NCBI RefSeq assembly: GCF_000234665.1
Contig: NC_018312.1
Coordinates: forward strand, 194,516 to 258,515
DNA from: Leishmania mexicana MHOM/GT/2001/U1103
Taxonomy: Eukaryota > Euglenozoa > Kinetoplastea > Trypanosomatida > Trypanosomatidae
Reading direction: 5' to 3'
Length of the DNA stretch: 64,000 bases
How positions within the stretch are numbered: position 1 is the first letter of the stretch; each line of letters begins with the position of its first letter. The notes beneath the pieces are model-generated. The model saw only the letters and a program-made list of their open reading frames with translations, was not told where the DNA came from and did no database searches. This document shows, piece by piece, positions 40,001 to 49,521 of this stretch. The position numbers and the translations under genes are program-made.

Positions 40001-41318
40001 AGGCTTCAAGTGGGTATTACAGGACTGGATATCGCTCAGCGACGAGCACTGCCCGACGTGCACCGGCTCGAAGACGAAGTGTGTGGCGCCGCTGCAGGGA
40101 GCGGACGTCTCCTACACGGGTCCTAGCTTCCCGGAGGGGGACTGCGCCAATGGCGAGGGTCGTGTGCACCTATTCAAGGGGCCTGCCATGATGCCTGGCG
40201 ACTGCCCAGATAGCAAGATGCACGTCTTCAACCAGACCGGGTTCTCCCCGACGCGGAACTGCAATACAGCGTACCAGAACGTGACGCTGCGCGGTATCGT
40301 GCCGGGCAGCAGTGGCCTCAACGAGACCCTCTCGCGCGCCTTCCACTACGAGGGTACGGTGCAGCTTGTGCTGCTCATGGATGACCACAGTTACAAGCGG
40401 CTGAACCTGCATCTGTCCATGTACGTCTCCAGTCTCTCAAAGGACTCTCCCTGCATGGAGAGTGGGCTCAGCACGTGCCGCAGCGGCAGCTATTGGCCGG
40501 TACTAGACCCGCTCGGCTCGTCGCTGGCGTCGAGCCCGTTCCCCCTTAGCGTCGCGGCGGTGATGCCTTTGTGCATTGACGACCTCAGCTCTTCGTACGG
40601 CCCGAACGACTGGGCTCTCTTTGCTGTCAACATGCCCGGCGTCAAGCCGAGCGAGGTGACGGTGCGCAGCGTGTACGTGCAGCACAACAACTCGCGTATC
40701 TATCTCATCTACAAGGACTCAAGCACTGGTGCGGCTGCGATCCCGAACAGCGACGCTGACGGTGACTGGTGGCAGTACAAGTACCCCTTCCTCGCTTTCC
40801 GTGACTTGGAGGCCCACGTGAAGAACAACAGCATCACCTACAGCGCGCATATGGAGTCGTCCGCGGCGGCGGCGGATGTCGTGTACGCCTTCACCTTCAT
40901 CCCTGGCGCGCTAGGGGTGGACACAGACATCGAGGTTGTGGTCGAAGCCCTCATCGAGTTCGGTGCGGCGGCGAAAAGCACGACGGAGTTCCGCCGTGTG
41001 CTGCACATCGACCCGCTGCTGACGCAGCTCAGTCGCCAGGGCCCGCCGCCACCGTATTCCTCGTCGAAGCGTGAGCGGAACAGGACGGACTTTTACGCCG
41101 TCGGCGCCACCGCCGGTGTGGCTGTCGCCATGGTGGTGACTGTCATCTTCTTCATGTTAGCGGACAACAGCCGCCCTTTGCCCAAGTGGGTGCCGCGCGG
41201 CAAACTCATCAAGGAGACGGTGCTGTCGGTGCTGCCGGCTGGCTTGCGTGGGAAGAAAAAGCCGAAGCGCATGGTTCACAAGGACATGTACGACGCCATG
41301 AACTCCGGCACGTACTGA
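37011..41318 (+). CDS. Large type I surface or endomembrane glycoprotein with six four-cysteine repeats
   Basis: The product has 1435 residues. Residues 1-31 are a signal peptide (hydrophobic core MAVMTVTLFLMA, likely cleavage after ARG). Six repeats of about 80-90 residues follow, at roughly 41-126, 163-250, 278-365, 373-457, 477-562 and 579-664. Each has four cysteines, the last two always as C-x5-C (114/120, 237/243, 352/358, 442/448, 548/554, 650/656), and most are joined by Thr/Pro/Ser-rich linkers likely to be O-glycosylated. A large Cys- and Trp-containing ectodomain (about 690-1340) comes next, then one transmembrane helix (about 1362-1383) and a basic 52-residue cytosolic tail. Eighteen N-glycosylation sequons are present, nearly all in the ectodomain. 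I do not recognise the family. The repeats look like Ig- or cadherin-like beta sandwiches (inference). It could be an adhesion, flagellar-attachment or receptor-type protein. Confidence 0.88.
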   Translation: MPRHSTSLRHPGIMAVMTVTLFLMASTARGQSSDSVIPLLCDDDATLYTTSPDGTSLGILQYKGIGSCASNEATFITIAKDPGPPNAVVALSGWSYLVSVNDRTPATFTLYAMCGSTVICQSSVTYALPQTTVSSSSSDVLPLSSLSSSSSDSVLPGPTYPLCSHALKARTYSVGEVYDDTFPMDIQDGSCVYQVSITLQPSVGTVVVAPVGLSYTYSTPSTTAVGYRTSLGYTVECNGIIVCADVVDVVLGPASVTTAAPTSTPAPTPAPPETLPSCSHHTYVNTYRIGEVYYGDLLLDVKDTECKYTATIGDPSVGTAVVTEPSDPLGYVYSTSDDTVPQDTNISYTIACNGVNICQGLVLIHLTYDPPACPNRLVVFLLEPGDSVTGTIVSGTVCSSGAAPSPSILSAVPGLTLNPNGDFFFQAPDTEEEVVTMVLMKCREEVLCQVKVMFLVAYPTTTPPTTTTTTAAPIAMCPKLFRYEVQTGQSIRGTIDPVPASSCNTTTYVLVNSSSDISGSLLLNLLGAFSYMAPESQAVDYAAVDVYCAKVFVCRTQLVFVAYTPLPTTSTTMAPLPPCANVYYYQTSPGVAFNASLSNMHGQDICAHGRYFTLNTSPQAGSINVSLIGDFVYIPPKYEGQFSFVFTMHCMGQQYCTGTAYLLVSNTWTLPPVPTDLPVDPDSNATITNEQITCHGTCNASAWKTYPNRKVWDITPATGYARKDGRPVNDMTVTWRNKSLVVFVYSLIGNLGVRFPTFEPITTTPKGYMEPKDFAGSVASGSPGFEMSCLANQGRTGMGEDVWKWFMLSLDSGTGGVGAYYNSGQSWYQKFGGKHVNCDTFTDPCRYAPLLTPANYTNSSLGRWAVDVDDCDATWTGVFAYSSMEKMVKYDGSPVWSFVGNLQLQGTLYSEAVQASSWLEPGQFDVQYSSHNILINLHQFVAVTKTGIQEPLISVDAEFFTYVDNETQDQAFGINMLVYPFVDSYMTTSYSRDRHVKGFKWVLQDWISLSDEHCPTCTGSKTKCVAPLQGADVSYTGPSFPEGDCANGEGRVHLFKGPAMMPGDCPDSKMHVFNQTGFSPTRNCNTAYQNVTLRGIVPGSSGLNETLSRAFHYEGTVQLVLLMDDHSYKRLNLHLSMYVSSLSKDSPCMESGLSTCRSGSYWPVLDPLGSSLASSPFPLSVAAVMPLCIDDLSSSYGPNDWALFAVNMPGVKPSEVTVRSVYVQHNNSRIYLIYKDSSTGAAAIPNSDADGDWWQYKYPFLAFRDLEAHVKNNSITYSAHMESSAAAADVVYAFTFIPGALGVDTDIEVVVEALIEFGAAAKSTTEFRRVLHIDPLLTQLSRQGPPPPYSSSKRERNRTDFYAVGATAGVAVAMVVTVIFFMLADNSRPLPKWVPRGKLIKETVLSVLPAGLRGKKKPKRMVHKDMYDAMNSGTY

Positions 41319-43031
41319 AAGTGAGTAAAAGAACGGGATGTAAGTGCTCACATTCTCACGACGCTGGAAGCTGCGTGAGGCAGCTGATTGCAGCGAACAG
41401 TCCAGTGTACACGCAGCCCCGTGCGGCTGCTAGCGGAGTGGACTCATGGATAGCGGCTGCAGCGACTGGTGTAGCAGCGATGCATGGGTGGGAATGAGGG
41501 AGGGGGAGGGGAGGTGCAGCAGTCAAGCTGAGAAAAAGCATGCGGCCTCTGATCGCCTCCCTGTGTGTTGTTTTTTTGTATATGTGGTGGTGTGTAGTGC
41601 GTCGAGAGTGAATGACGTCTGTGTGTGTGTACTTGCTTTTGCAAAGGCTGCATGTGGGTGTACTCGCACGTTGCGAGCGCTGCAGCAGGTCTATCGCGGA
41701 GTTGACTCACCTTCTCTCCATATGTGCTTGTGTGTATCTCGCCCCCCCCCTCATTGCCTTCCCCTACCCCGCCCGTTCCTTTGGAAGGGGGAGGTGTTTG
41801 GCATTTTTTAGTGACCATTGCCTTCATTGTGTGTGCGTGTGAGTGTGTGTGTATGTGGTACACATATTGGATGTGCTCACACTCCACCCCTCCTCTCTCT
41901 CCCCACGTTGTGCCTCGTTGGCTCATTCGCTTTTTCCTCGTTGTCGTCATCCTTCCCCCTCTTGTGCCGTCCTTTTTGCTTGTGTGTGTGCCTCACCTGC
42001 GTGCGTGTTTCGATTGTGCGTGCGGGCGTATGTATGTGTGTGTGGGTGTAGGTGTATCTGCCGAGGATCGAGTCGGCAACAACGCGCGCCTTCGTTAGAC
42101 GAGGCGAACTTCGCATGCCCATCTCCCTCTTTTTCTATTTTGTAGGTCTTTGTATGTGTGTGTGTGAGCCCTGTGTGCGTATCACCGAGCTATCTATGAA
42201 ACGGCGAAAGCAGCAACAAGGAGGGGAGGGGGGGGCACGCGAGTCGACAAAAAAGTGATGGGCACCGAAGCTTGCAGTGAAGGAGAGAGGGAGAGCAAAG
42301 CACCAGAGTAAGATGTTGCCGCACTAATCACAGCAATGTTGGAGGAATCCTAATGTGTACGGCGGCGTGTACGTGCGTGTGTGTACCTGTGTAAGAGACC
42401 TAGAGCACGCCTGGAGGACGTACACACATCCACTTCTCCCGTGCGCATGAGTAGGTGCCGACGCCACGGCGATACACCAAGAGCGGCGCCATTGCGCAAA
42501 CCGCACCGCGGTGCAACGACCGCAATACCCGAATTAATGGTGCACAGACACACTTCTTTTTGATTGCGCCGCGTGCCGCGTAGACGTTGTCCACTGCGAC
42601 ACGTGAGTAGCAACACACCGATTTGCATCGCACCTTACTGCTGCCTCATCCATTTTTTCTTTCCCCTTCTCTCTTCACCCTTCGCGATACACCCTCGCTC
42701 TCACTTCTCCGGGGCTCATACGTGACGCTTGTCTACCTGCGCTCTCTCCCTCTCCCGCATGCACGTCCCCTGTCTGGGTGGTGGACACGTCTGACGCACA
42801 ATGCACACCGCAGCTATCGCCGCTTTTTCTTTTGTGGACTTTGTCTGCCTTGTTCGCATCGGACTATGTTGATCTTTCTCCCTCTCGCTGCTCTTTGCGG
42901 TGCTCTCGATTGATTTTTCCGGCATGGGAGGCACTCTTCCATCGATCACCTGGTGCTCTTGCGCGGGGGCATTCTCGCCAGCCTCTTTGCAGGCTTTTTA
43001 CCGCCACAATCGTTAAGGTGAAGCAGGCATG
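41319..43031. other. Intergenic region
   Basis: GT-rich and CT-rich spacer after the glycoprotein gene, with GTGTGT tracts near 41620, 41830 and 42030. No gene is supported on either strand. Confidence 0.5.
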
Positions 43032-43428
43032 ACTTTTTTTCTGGGCTCCTTCATCCACTCCACCCATCATACCGGTCGCCACCGGGTGCATCTCCCGTGC
43101 GATCGCGCAGGCCGCCTCCGCCATCAGGCAGTGAGGCTCGGGTAAGGGACGCTCATGTCACGCGGACACATCGCCTATCATGTGAATGGTACAAGCGTGC
43201 TCACTGTCGCAGGCGGCTTCAACACAACCCCAATCCAGGACCTCACCACCGAAACTAGCAGCGATGCATCGCTCTGACCTCCCGCCATGTCGAAGGTGCT
43301 TGACCCTGTCACCACGAGAAGTGGCTCGGCGTTGGCAGGGATAGGGGGAGGGGCTGCTTGGCTTCCCCACACAGAGAGTGGGGGTGTACTGGACCTTGAG
43401 ATACCACGCACGGAGAAGTGTCCACCCC
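43032..43428 (-). mobile_element. SIDER-like retroposon in reverse orientation, 3'-shortened
   Basis: Read on the complement, the head (GGTGGACACTTCTCC, then CTCTGTGTGGGGAAGCC) starts near 43428. The body follows the other copies through TGTCCGCGTGAC, CTCACTGCCTG and GGGAGATGCAC to about 43060. A T-run at 43034-43040 on the + strand would be its A-tail. It is about 400 bp, shorter than the others, and the 3' part containing GGCAGAGA is missing. It is the only copy opposing the direction of transcription. Confidence 0.65.
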
Positions 43429-44853
43429 CCCCCCCCAAGCACACCTCTCCCTTGCCCTCTACTCCTCGTTGTCTCTCTCTCGCCTTTGCCACGGCAGTGA
43501 CGCGCACCTACGTCCGTGTGGAATGTAGGCCTTCTTGTGAATGCTGCATGCGTGCTTGCACCTCAGCGGTTTGTTTGTAAACTTTATACCCGATTTTCCT
43601 CCCCCATTCCCTCCGTTCCGCTCTCTCGGTTTTTCGTGTCTTCGTGACTCTGGTGTGAGGCCTTTCCCTCTCTTCATGTGTAGCGTGGGTGTATCTATCT
43701 AGTATTCTCTGCTGTCTTCGTCCGCTGCTCTGTTGGATGTCGTTCTCGTGCCCGCTGCATTCTTCTGTGTAATTCTCTTGGGGTACATGTAGTGCATCAG
43801 TATTCTTTTACATTATCGCGTGCTGCTACGGCGAGTTGCCCACCATGCGGAAGTGTGCGTGTGCGCTTGTGTTGGAGCTCTTCATGGCTTTGGCGTGCTC
43901 TGATGTGGTGCGCGCGCCTCATTTCTTTTCTTCATCCCCACCTCTCCAGCCGTTGTCGCGTCTTCGCGCGCACCCCCTTCGTTTCTTCACTGCGCGAGCT
44001 TCCCATGCCTGACTGAAGCATGTGTGCATAGCGTGTCCCCTTCTTTTCGATGCCGGCGCAGAGAAGACAAGCAGCTCTCAACGAGTCGAAGAGTGCATCT
44101 GTGGCACCCATGTACACCCCCGCCCCGCCCCCGATTCGGAAGATGCGTGGATATCTACGGTACTCCTGCTAACACAAATGTGCATGTTGCCACACAGACC
44201 TCCTCTTTCCCGCCTCTCCCCAGATGTACGCCATGGTGCCACCTTTGCTTTTTTCATGGGACGGCCCGCTTCGGGTTTCCGTTGGCGTACTCTGCCTGGA
44301 GTGGGTGGGGCCCGAATCCCTCCTTTTGCAGCCCCTCCCCCTGTCGTCTGTTTGCACCACCGGCGTGCTACACCAGCTGCGTCTGATGGTGGTGGCTGCG
44401 GCGGCGGGAGGGTGGAGAGGGGGAAAGAAAGGTTGAGGTTTTTTTCCTGCGGGTCATAATACATTCCTCGTAGGCGATGTTGACGAGTCCTCTAGCGCTT
44501 CTGCCTGCTGCCCCCTCCATGTCTCTCTCGTTTTGCCGCTCTTGTGCATTCCGCCGCACAAACGAATGCCCCACTACCCCCCTCCCCTCCCCTTTGCCTG
44601 TATCGCACGCCCTTTCCTCTTCCTCCGTGCACCATCGAATGATTTACACATGCACGCACACCCACCTACGCACATGGGCACAAACGCGTGCATGCGCATG
44701 TTTCCCAGAAAGCAAGCAAGAAGGAAGGAAAGGGAGGGTGCTGCCGCTAGGGGTGTGTCTACTGTGGTCTCACCATCCGGCTCCTGCTGTTCTTATTGCT
44801 GTGCCTTTGACCCCTCGGAGGAAAAGACCACGGAAACGGCGAGCTGTGCGCTG
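43429..44853. other. Intergenic region
   Basis: A C-run at about 43426-43436, CT-rich and GC-rich spacer, and no supportable gene. Frames at 44022-44459 are open on both strands but have no motif. Confidence 0.5.
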
Positions 44854-44886
44854 CTCCTCTACCTTCATCGTATTTGACTGCTTCAG
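44854..44886 (+). promoter_or_regulatory. Pyrimidine tract and possible trans-splice acceptor
   Basis: A moderately pyrimidine-rich run ends in TTCAG (AG at 44885-44886), 87 nt before the ATG at 44974. Closer AGs at 44951 and 44970 lack a good tract. Confidence 0.35.
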
Positions 44887-44973
44887 AGGAGCGTGTGTCC
44901 TTGACATGGCTACATAGAAGTGCTTGAACCACAGCTATACATAAGAAGTTAGGCACTTCCTCGCACGCCAGCC

Positions 44974-46581
44974 ATGTGGTGCCCTTCACGTGTCGCACGA
45001 GCCGTTTCGGCACCGTGCGTCGCGCGCCACCTGCCCGCGTCATTCTTGGCATGCGTCGTTGTCACCCCTTTCCCCGCATCTCTGTCGTGGAGGTGTGGCT
45101 GCTCCTCGACACTGTGCGGGTCACTCACGCTCATCGCGGACAGTGGTGTGGCTGCGCTATCGCAAGCGCGCCGCTGCGGGTCGGCGATGGGCCGCGTCGG
45201 CCAGGCGAGAGGCACCAGAGGAGCAGCCAAGGCAAAGAAGGAGGCAGGCGCGGCTGACGGTAAGGCCGCAGCATCCTCATCGCGGCGAGCACAGCCGACC
45301 GCCGTGTCTGCCCAGCAGAGGCCAGCCTCATCGTTGCCCAACTCTATGGACGCGGACGAGCAGCTCGAGGAGAGTGTCTCACTCTTTGATCGAGGCAGCT
45401 CTTCGCGAGAGGAAGCCGGTGAGTCAGTGGAGGAAGAGGGCGAGAGAGGCGGCAGCAATCTGTGCCCATCCTCATCAGCAAAACGTAAACGCGCGAGTTT
45501 CCGCGCAGTACGTGGCCGCGGCAGCGCTCGTCGATTTGAAGGGACGGTAGCTCACGAAGCTGGGGACGAAACGGACGCTATTATCAGCGGCGGCAGCGAC
45601 GAGTTTTCAGAGCCACCCACAGAGGACCCCGTGAGTGCCAATCTGGAGGAGGCGTTTGGTGGCAATGATGAGCCCGAGAGAGAGAGCGGCGAGCGATGTA
45701 GCGGCAGCGGCACCGAGACGCGTTTGGACGGCGTTACCCAGGCGGAGGAAGGCGACGGTGCGACTGTGACTCGGCGAGCGCGACGCCGTAATGTCAAGAC
45801 CTCGACCGGGGGCGCGGACGCTGGCGAGGCCAATGCAACCGGTACGCCCTCTTCGCCAGAAGAGAGCGAAGAGTGTGCGCCGGGCACGGCGGCCGTTGAT
45901 GAGGAAATGGCAAACCGCTACTTGGCCCTTGCGTTCCCCGAATTGGCGGCCGAATACGCCGCTGCAGGCGACGGTGCCAACGCCATCCCTGTCAACGAAG
46001 TCATGACGGACTCGGCGGTGGTTGCGGCGTGGCGCTGCGTCAAGTGCGACCACGTCTGGCGCAGTGGTGTGTTTGTGCGATGCATCCTCAAGAACGGATG
46101 CCCGCAGTGCGCTGCCAACCGGACCTCGACGCTGGCGAAGGCGCGGCCTGACCTGCTTCAGCTGTGGGACTACAACCGCAATAATCCGTTTCTCAAGCCT
46201 GCGGAGATCTCGGCAGACAGCAAGGAGAGTGTGTTTTGGAACTGTCCAATGTGCCGCGAGAGCTATGCCGCTCGCGTGAAGGACCGGGCCCTCGACAAGG
46301 TCAGGTGTCCATCGTGCGCGCTGTTGCGTTCTCAGTCGGCCGGTGTGCTGGCGTCGGAGGAGAGCGTTGTGCTGCAGGAGTGGCATCCACTAAAGAACGG
46401 AGATCTCCACATAGAGCAGCTGTCGCCGACGGACACGAAGACAAAGGTGTGGTGGCTGTGCGCTGGGTGCGGGCATGAGTGGGAAGCCTCGCTTACCGCT
46501 CGTCTCGCACGCTGGGGGCGTAGCAGGAGAGGTCTTTGCCCCGTGTGCCACGGAAAGGGTGTGACAGAGCTCGTGCAGTGA
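44974..46581 (+). CDS. Treble-clef/zinc-ribbon array protein, possibly mitochondrial
   Basis: The product has 535 residues. The first 54 contain Arg, Ser, Ala and Cys and no acidic residue, as in a mitochondrial targeting sequence. Residues about 120-340 are acidic, Ser/Gly-rich and probably disordered. The C-terminal third (353-535) holds tandem zinc-binding units of the DUF4379/treble-clef type, each with paired cysteines and conserved Trp: WRCVKC (353-358) with CPQC (376-379), then FWNCPMC with CPSC, then WWLCAGCGHEW with CPVC near the end. Units are joined by L-x-x-(L/E)W segments. The family is found in several kinetoplastid organellar and ribosome-associated proteins; its molecular role here is unknown. 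A later start at 45187 (MGRVGQARG) would remove the putative targeting peptide. Confidence 0.78.
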   Translation: MWCPSRVARAVSAPCVARHLPASFLACVVVTPFPASLSWRCGCSSTLCGSLTLIADSGVAALSQARRCGSAMGRVGQARGTRGAAKAKKEAGAADGKAAASSSRRAQPTAVSAQQRPASSLPNSMDADEQLEESVSLFDRGSSSREEAGESVEEEGERGGSNLCPSSSAKRKRASFRAVRGRGSARRFEGTVAHEAGDETDAIISGGSDEFSEPPTEDPVSANLEEAFGGNDEPERESGERCSGSGTETRLDGVTQAEEGDGATVTRRARRRNVKTSTGGADAGEANATGTPSSPEESEECAPGTAAVDEEMANRYLALAFPELAAEYAAAGDGANAIPVNEVMTDSAVVAAWRCVKCDHVWRSGVFVRCILKNGCPQCAANRTSTLAKARPDLLQLWDYNRNNPFLKPAEISADSKESVFWNCPMCRESYAARVKDRALDKVRCPSCALLRSQSAGVLASEESVVLQEWHPLKNGDLHIEQLSPTDTKTKVWWLCAGCGHEWEASLTARLARWGRSRRGLCPVCHGKGVTELVQ

Positions 46582-47502
46582 AGAGATACAGAGGGAGAGG
46601 CAGTAGCAGGAGATGGAGGAGCGGTGGTGCCGACACCTCACCCATGCCTCTGCGTCTTTTTGTATGGGATAATGGCGGCCAGCCGCTTGGCTTTTCTTCA
46701 CAAATTTGTTTGCCGACTTTGTTGGGTTGTTCCTTCTTTGTGAAGGGGAAGCGGCGGTGGCCCCGCCGTTGGTGCGGTCCTTCTCGGCCACCACCTCCTC
46801 CCCTCATCCTTTGCTCGTTTTTTCTTTGCTTCGTGTGCTCCCACCGCCCTCAGGCGTTTCCGTGCGTGCGTGCGTGTGTGGGCGTTTTGTTTCTGGTTGG
46901 TCTTGCATTGCTTCATCAGATAAAGTGAATAATCGCACGCCGTACACGGAGTCTTTCCCCGTCCCCACCTTCTCCTTACCTCCCTCCTTCATACATCTGC
47001 TTTCCACTCTTGCGCGTGCGCGTGCGCGTGTGCGTGTGTGTGCGTGTGTTCGCCGGAGTGTCGCCAAGGCCATCCAACGGGCAGCGAAGGACAGAAACCG
47101 AAACGACAACAAAAAAAAAGAGCACGATGATGACGATGTACGCACAGAGATGTATGTGGAAAAACGCTGGCACCGGTCGTGAGAGGGCTTGGCGGTGGTG
47201 CAGCCACCTCCTCGTTGAAGCGCCTCAGCGTACAAACAGGCACTCAGACGCCGACTCGGCATCTGTGATGACGAACTATTTTTTTTGATGCCTACCTGCG
47301 GACAAGGCACCAGCCCCAGGGGCGAGGAGGGTTTTGCTGCGTTCATATGCGAGCTCTTTGACGAATTCCGCTGTAGCGTTGCTCACATGATCGTACACGA
47401 GTCCTTCGATGTGGTGTCGTTGCTGGCAGGCCAGCAGTGGAGCTGTCTGTGTGCTCGACCTCCGTCCTCTGCTGTCTCGCGCGACGACAAACGTTAACGC
47501 TT
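46582..47502. other. Intergenic region
   Basis: 3' UTR and spacer with GTGCGT-type repeats near 47010-47050 and an A-run near 47112. No gene is supported. Confidence 0.55.
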
Positions 47503-47578
47503 TCCCGCCTTTCGTCGATCTCCCTACTCCTTCTTTCACGCCCACTCCCTACGCACGCTCAACTCTTGGCACATCGAG
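47503..47578 (+). promoter_or_regulatory. Polypyrimidine tract and predicted trans-splice acceptor
   Basis: A CT-rich tract is followed by an AG at 47577-47578, about 116 nt before the DTW gene's ATG. Confidence 0.45.
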
Positions 47579-47694
47579 GCCTCGAATAGTACGTTAGGCA
47601 GGTCTGAGAATGAAGCCCGCGTGCTGCGGTCGTCTGCAACGCCCCCCGTACAAATTTACACAGTCGAGGAACGTGCGGCTCCACTGACTCTTCA

Positions 47695-49521
47695 ATGATC
47701 GAGTCGTCGTCCACCGCATCCTCTGCTGTGCGGCAGATCGGCGAGCCGCTCGTCTCGTCATGTAGGGCCACTCCGAACCCGTACAAGCGCTCGATGCTGC
47801 GCTTGCTCGAGTGCGTGGGGCTGCAGCATTACGGCACCCCGCGCGCCACGATGCCGCCGCGCACGAGCGAGGAGGCGGCGCGTATTGCTCAGCACTTGGA
47901 CGAGGTGAGGGAGGCGGTAGCTCGCCACCAGGAGAGCGTGCGACGCCGCAACATACACATCAACAAGCGCAAGCTGAACAGTGAAGTGGTGCGTGCTATG
48001 CAGTGTGCCGTTGCTGCCTCCGGTGCAACGGAGTCCGATGGTGCGGGCGCCACTGTGAGCGATGATTCAGAGGCAGGTTGCAGCAGCAGGCCCGCAGAAC
48101 TGCCCACGATCTACCTCAGTCTTGAGGAATCGGTGGAGTGGAAGGCGTTTCTTGCCAGCGTGGAGCCCGAGGATCGCCACGCCGTGGCGGTGCTGCGCCG
48201 GCTTTCTGTCGCGCTTTGGTGCGCTCATCAGCGCGATCTTTGCTTATGGTGCTGGTTTCCTCGCGAGGTGTGCATGTGCGCCGAGTTCGACGCCTACCGT
48301 GCCACACTGCCGGCTGCCGTGCTGGATGAGCATGTGGAGGTGACCATGCTGCTGCACAGTGAGGAGCTGATGCGCAGCACAAACTCGGGTCACATCGCCG
48401 CCTACCTCCTAGGCGCGCCTTTGCGCGTCTGGGGACTCGGCGAGGATGACACATATCTGCAGCAACTGCCGCCGGTGGAGCACCGTCTGGCAGCGTGCTC
48501 AGCCGGAGGGCCAGCGGACGTCTATCACGTCTCTCTTTATCCATCTTCGGACGCCGTCAGCATCCACAACTACATCCGAAATGCGCATCTCCACCATTCC
48601 CAGTGGGACCGCGGATGCAACAAGGAGGGGAGAGGGGGCGAGGGCAGCACTCCCGATGAAGAGGTCGGCAAAGATGGTTGTGATAGTGGTGGTTGTGCCA
48701 ACACGGCCAACACGATGCCACGCGCACCCGGCCCGGCAACGGGGAGCAACAGCGAGGGTGCGGCCGTGTACCCCGCCCCACCGCTAGCGGTCGCAGGAAG
48801 TGGCTCACATTCGCAACGCAAGGTGCACCTCGTCCTTCTCGACAGCACGTGGAACCAGGCGCTCTCCTTGAACCGTCACATCACTCGTTCGATCCCTCGC
48901 GTCTCTCTCGAGATCGCCGATGACTACGAGTCCCTCTTTCAGGCGCTGCGCAAGCGCACCCGCGAGACCTGTGTGAGCACGTTGGAAGCGACCAGCATGG
49001 CAGTAGCGCAGTGTGTGCGGGCCATGGGCTACGCCGCCGAGGCTGCAGCCACCTCACAGACGCTCTCGGACGCCATGAAGAAATTTGTGGACGCCCGATG
49101 CCTTCTCAAGTACGCTAACGCGCAGTTCTCGACAAGCGGCGAGGCCCTTGACGCGTTCTGCAACCGGCGTGACAATGCGCGTCGTAGGGAAGCCGCCCGT
49201 CGTCAGGAACTCCTTGCTGCCCAGATGCAAGCAGACGAGAGTGCTCAGCGCTTGCGCCTCGCGCCTGTCTTGAACTACTGCTACGTCTGCGACTGCGTGA
49301 TTGGGTGGCATCGCATGGCAGAGCACGTGATGGGCTGCAACCATCGCACGGCGCTCGAGCGCAACCCCTCATGCATCCCCTCTGCCCTATCTCGCAGTGT
49401 TGTGGTGCCGGACTTCTCACGCCCACGACGCCTGGCGGAGAACAAGAGAGGCACCGCAACCGCGCCTCAATTCGGCGGCGCGGAAGCAGCGAGCGAGCAC
49501 CTGCCTCACAACCTTACTTAG
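47695..49521 (+). CDS. DTW-domain tRNA aminocarboxypropyltransferase with C-terminal matrin-type zinc finger
   Basis: This 608-residue protein contains a DTW domain (about 175-450), the family (TapT, DTWD1/2, Tsr3-related) that transfers the aminocarboxypropyl group of S-adenosylmethionine to uridine in tRNA. Visible motifs are the Cys cluster CLWCWFPREVCMC (183-195), LLHSEELMRSTNSGHIA (about 219-235; family LHPxExxRxTNT), LDSTW (382-386; usually DGTW or DxTW) and STLEA (428-432). A Gly/Ser/Asn-rich insert (about 300-370) splits the domain. The C-terminal part has C529-x2-C532-x11-H544-x5-H550, the spacing of matrin/U1-type RNA-binding zinc fingers. The N-terminal 120 residues include a basic helix. 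The ATG at 47695 is the first in frame; a later Met at 47851 is possible. Confidence 0.85.
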   Translation: MIESSSTASSAVRQIGEPLVSSCRATPNPYKRSMLRLLECVGLQHYGTPRATMPPRTSEEAARIAQHLDEVREAVARHQESVRRRNIHINKRKLNSEVVRAMQCAVAASGATESDGAGATVSDDSEAGCSSRPAELPTIYLSLEESVEWKAFLASVEPEDRHAVAVLRRLSVALWCAHQRDLCLWCWFPREVCMCAEFDAYRATLPAAVLDEHVEVTMLLHSEELMRSTNSGHIAAYLLGAPLRVWGLGEDDTYLQQLPPVEHRLAACSAGGPADVYHVSLYPSSDAVSIHNYIRNAHLHHSQWDRGCNKEGRGGEGSTPDEEVGKDGCDSGGCANTANTMPRAPGPATGSNSEGAAVYPAPPLAVAGSGSHSQRKVHLVLLDSTWNQALSLNRHITRSIPRVSLEIADDYESLFQALRKRTRETCVSTLEATSMAVAQCVRAMGYAAEAAATSQTLSDAMKKFVDARCLLKYANAQFSTSGEALDAFCNRRDNARRREAARRQELLAAQMQADESAQRLRLAPVLNYCYVCDCVIGWHRMAEHVMGCNHRTALERNPSCIPSALSRSVVVPDFSRPRRLAENKRGTATAPQFGGAEAASEHLPHNLT

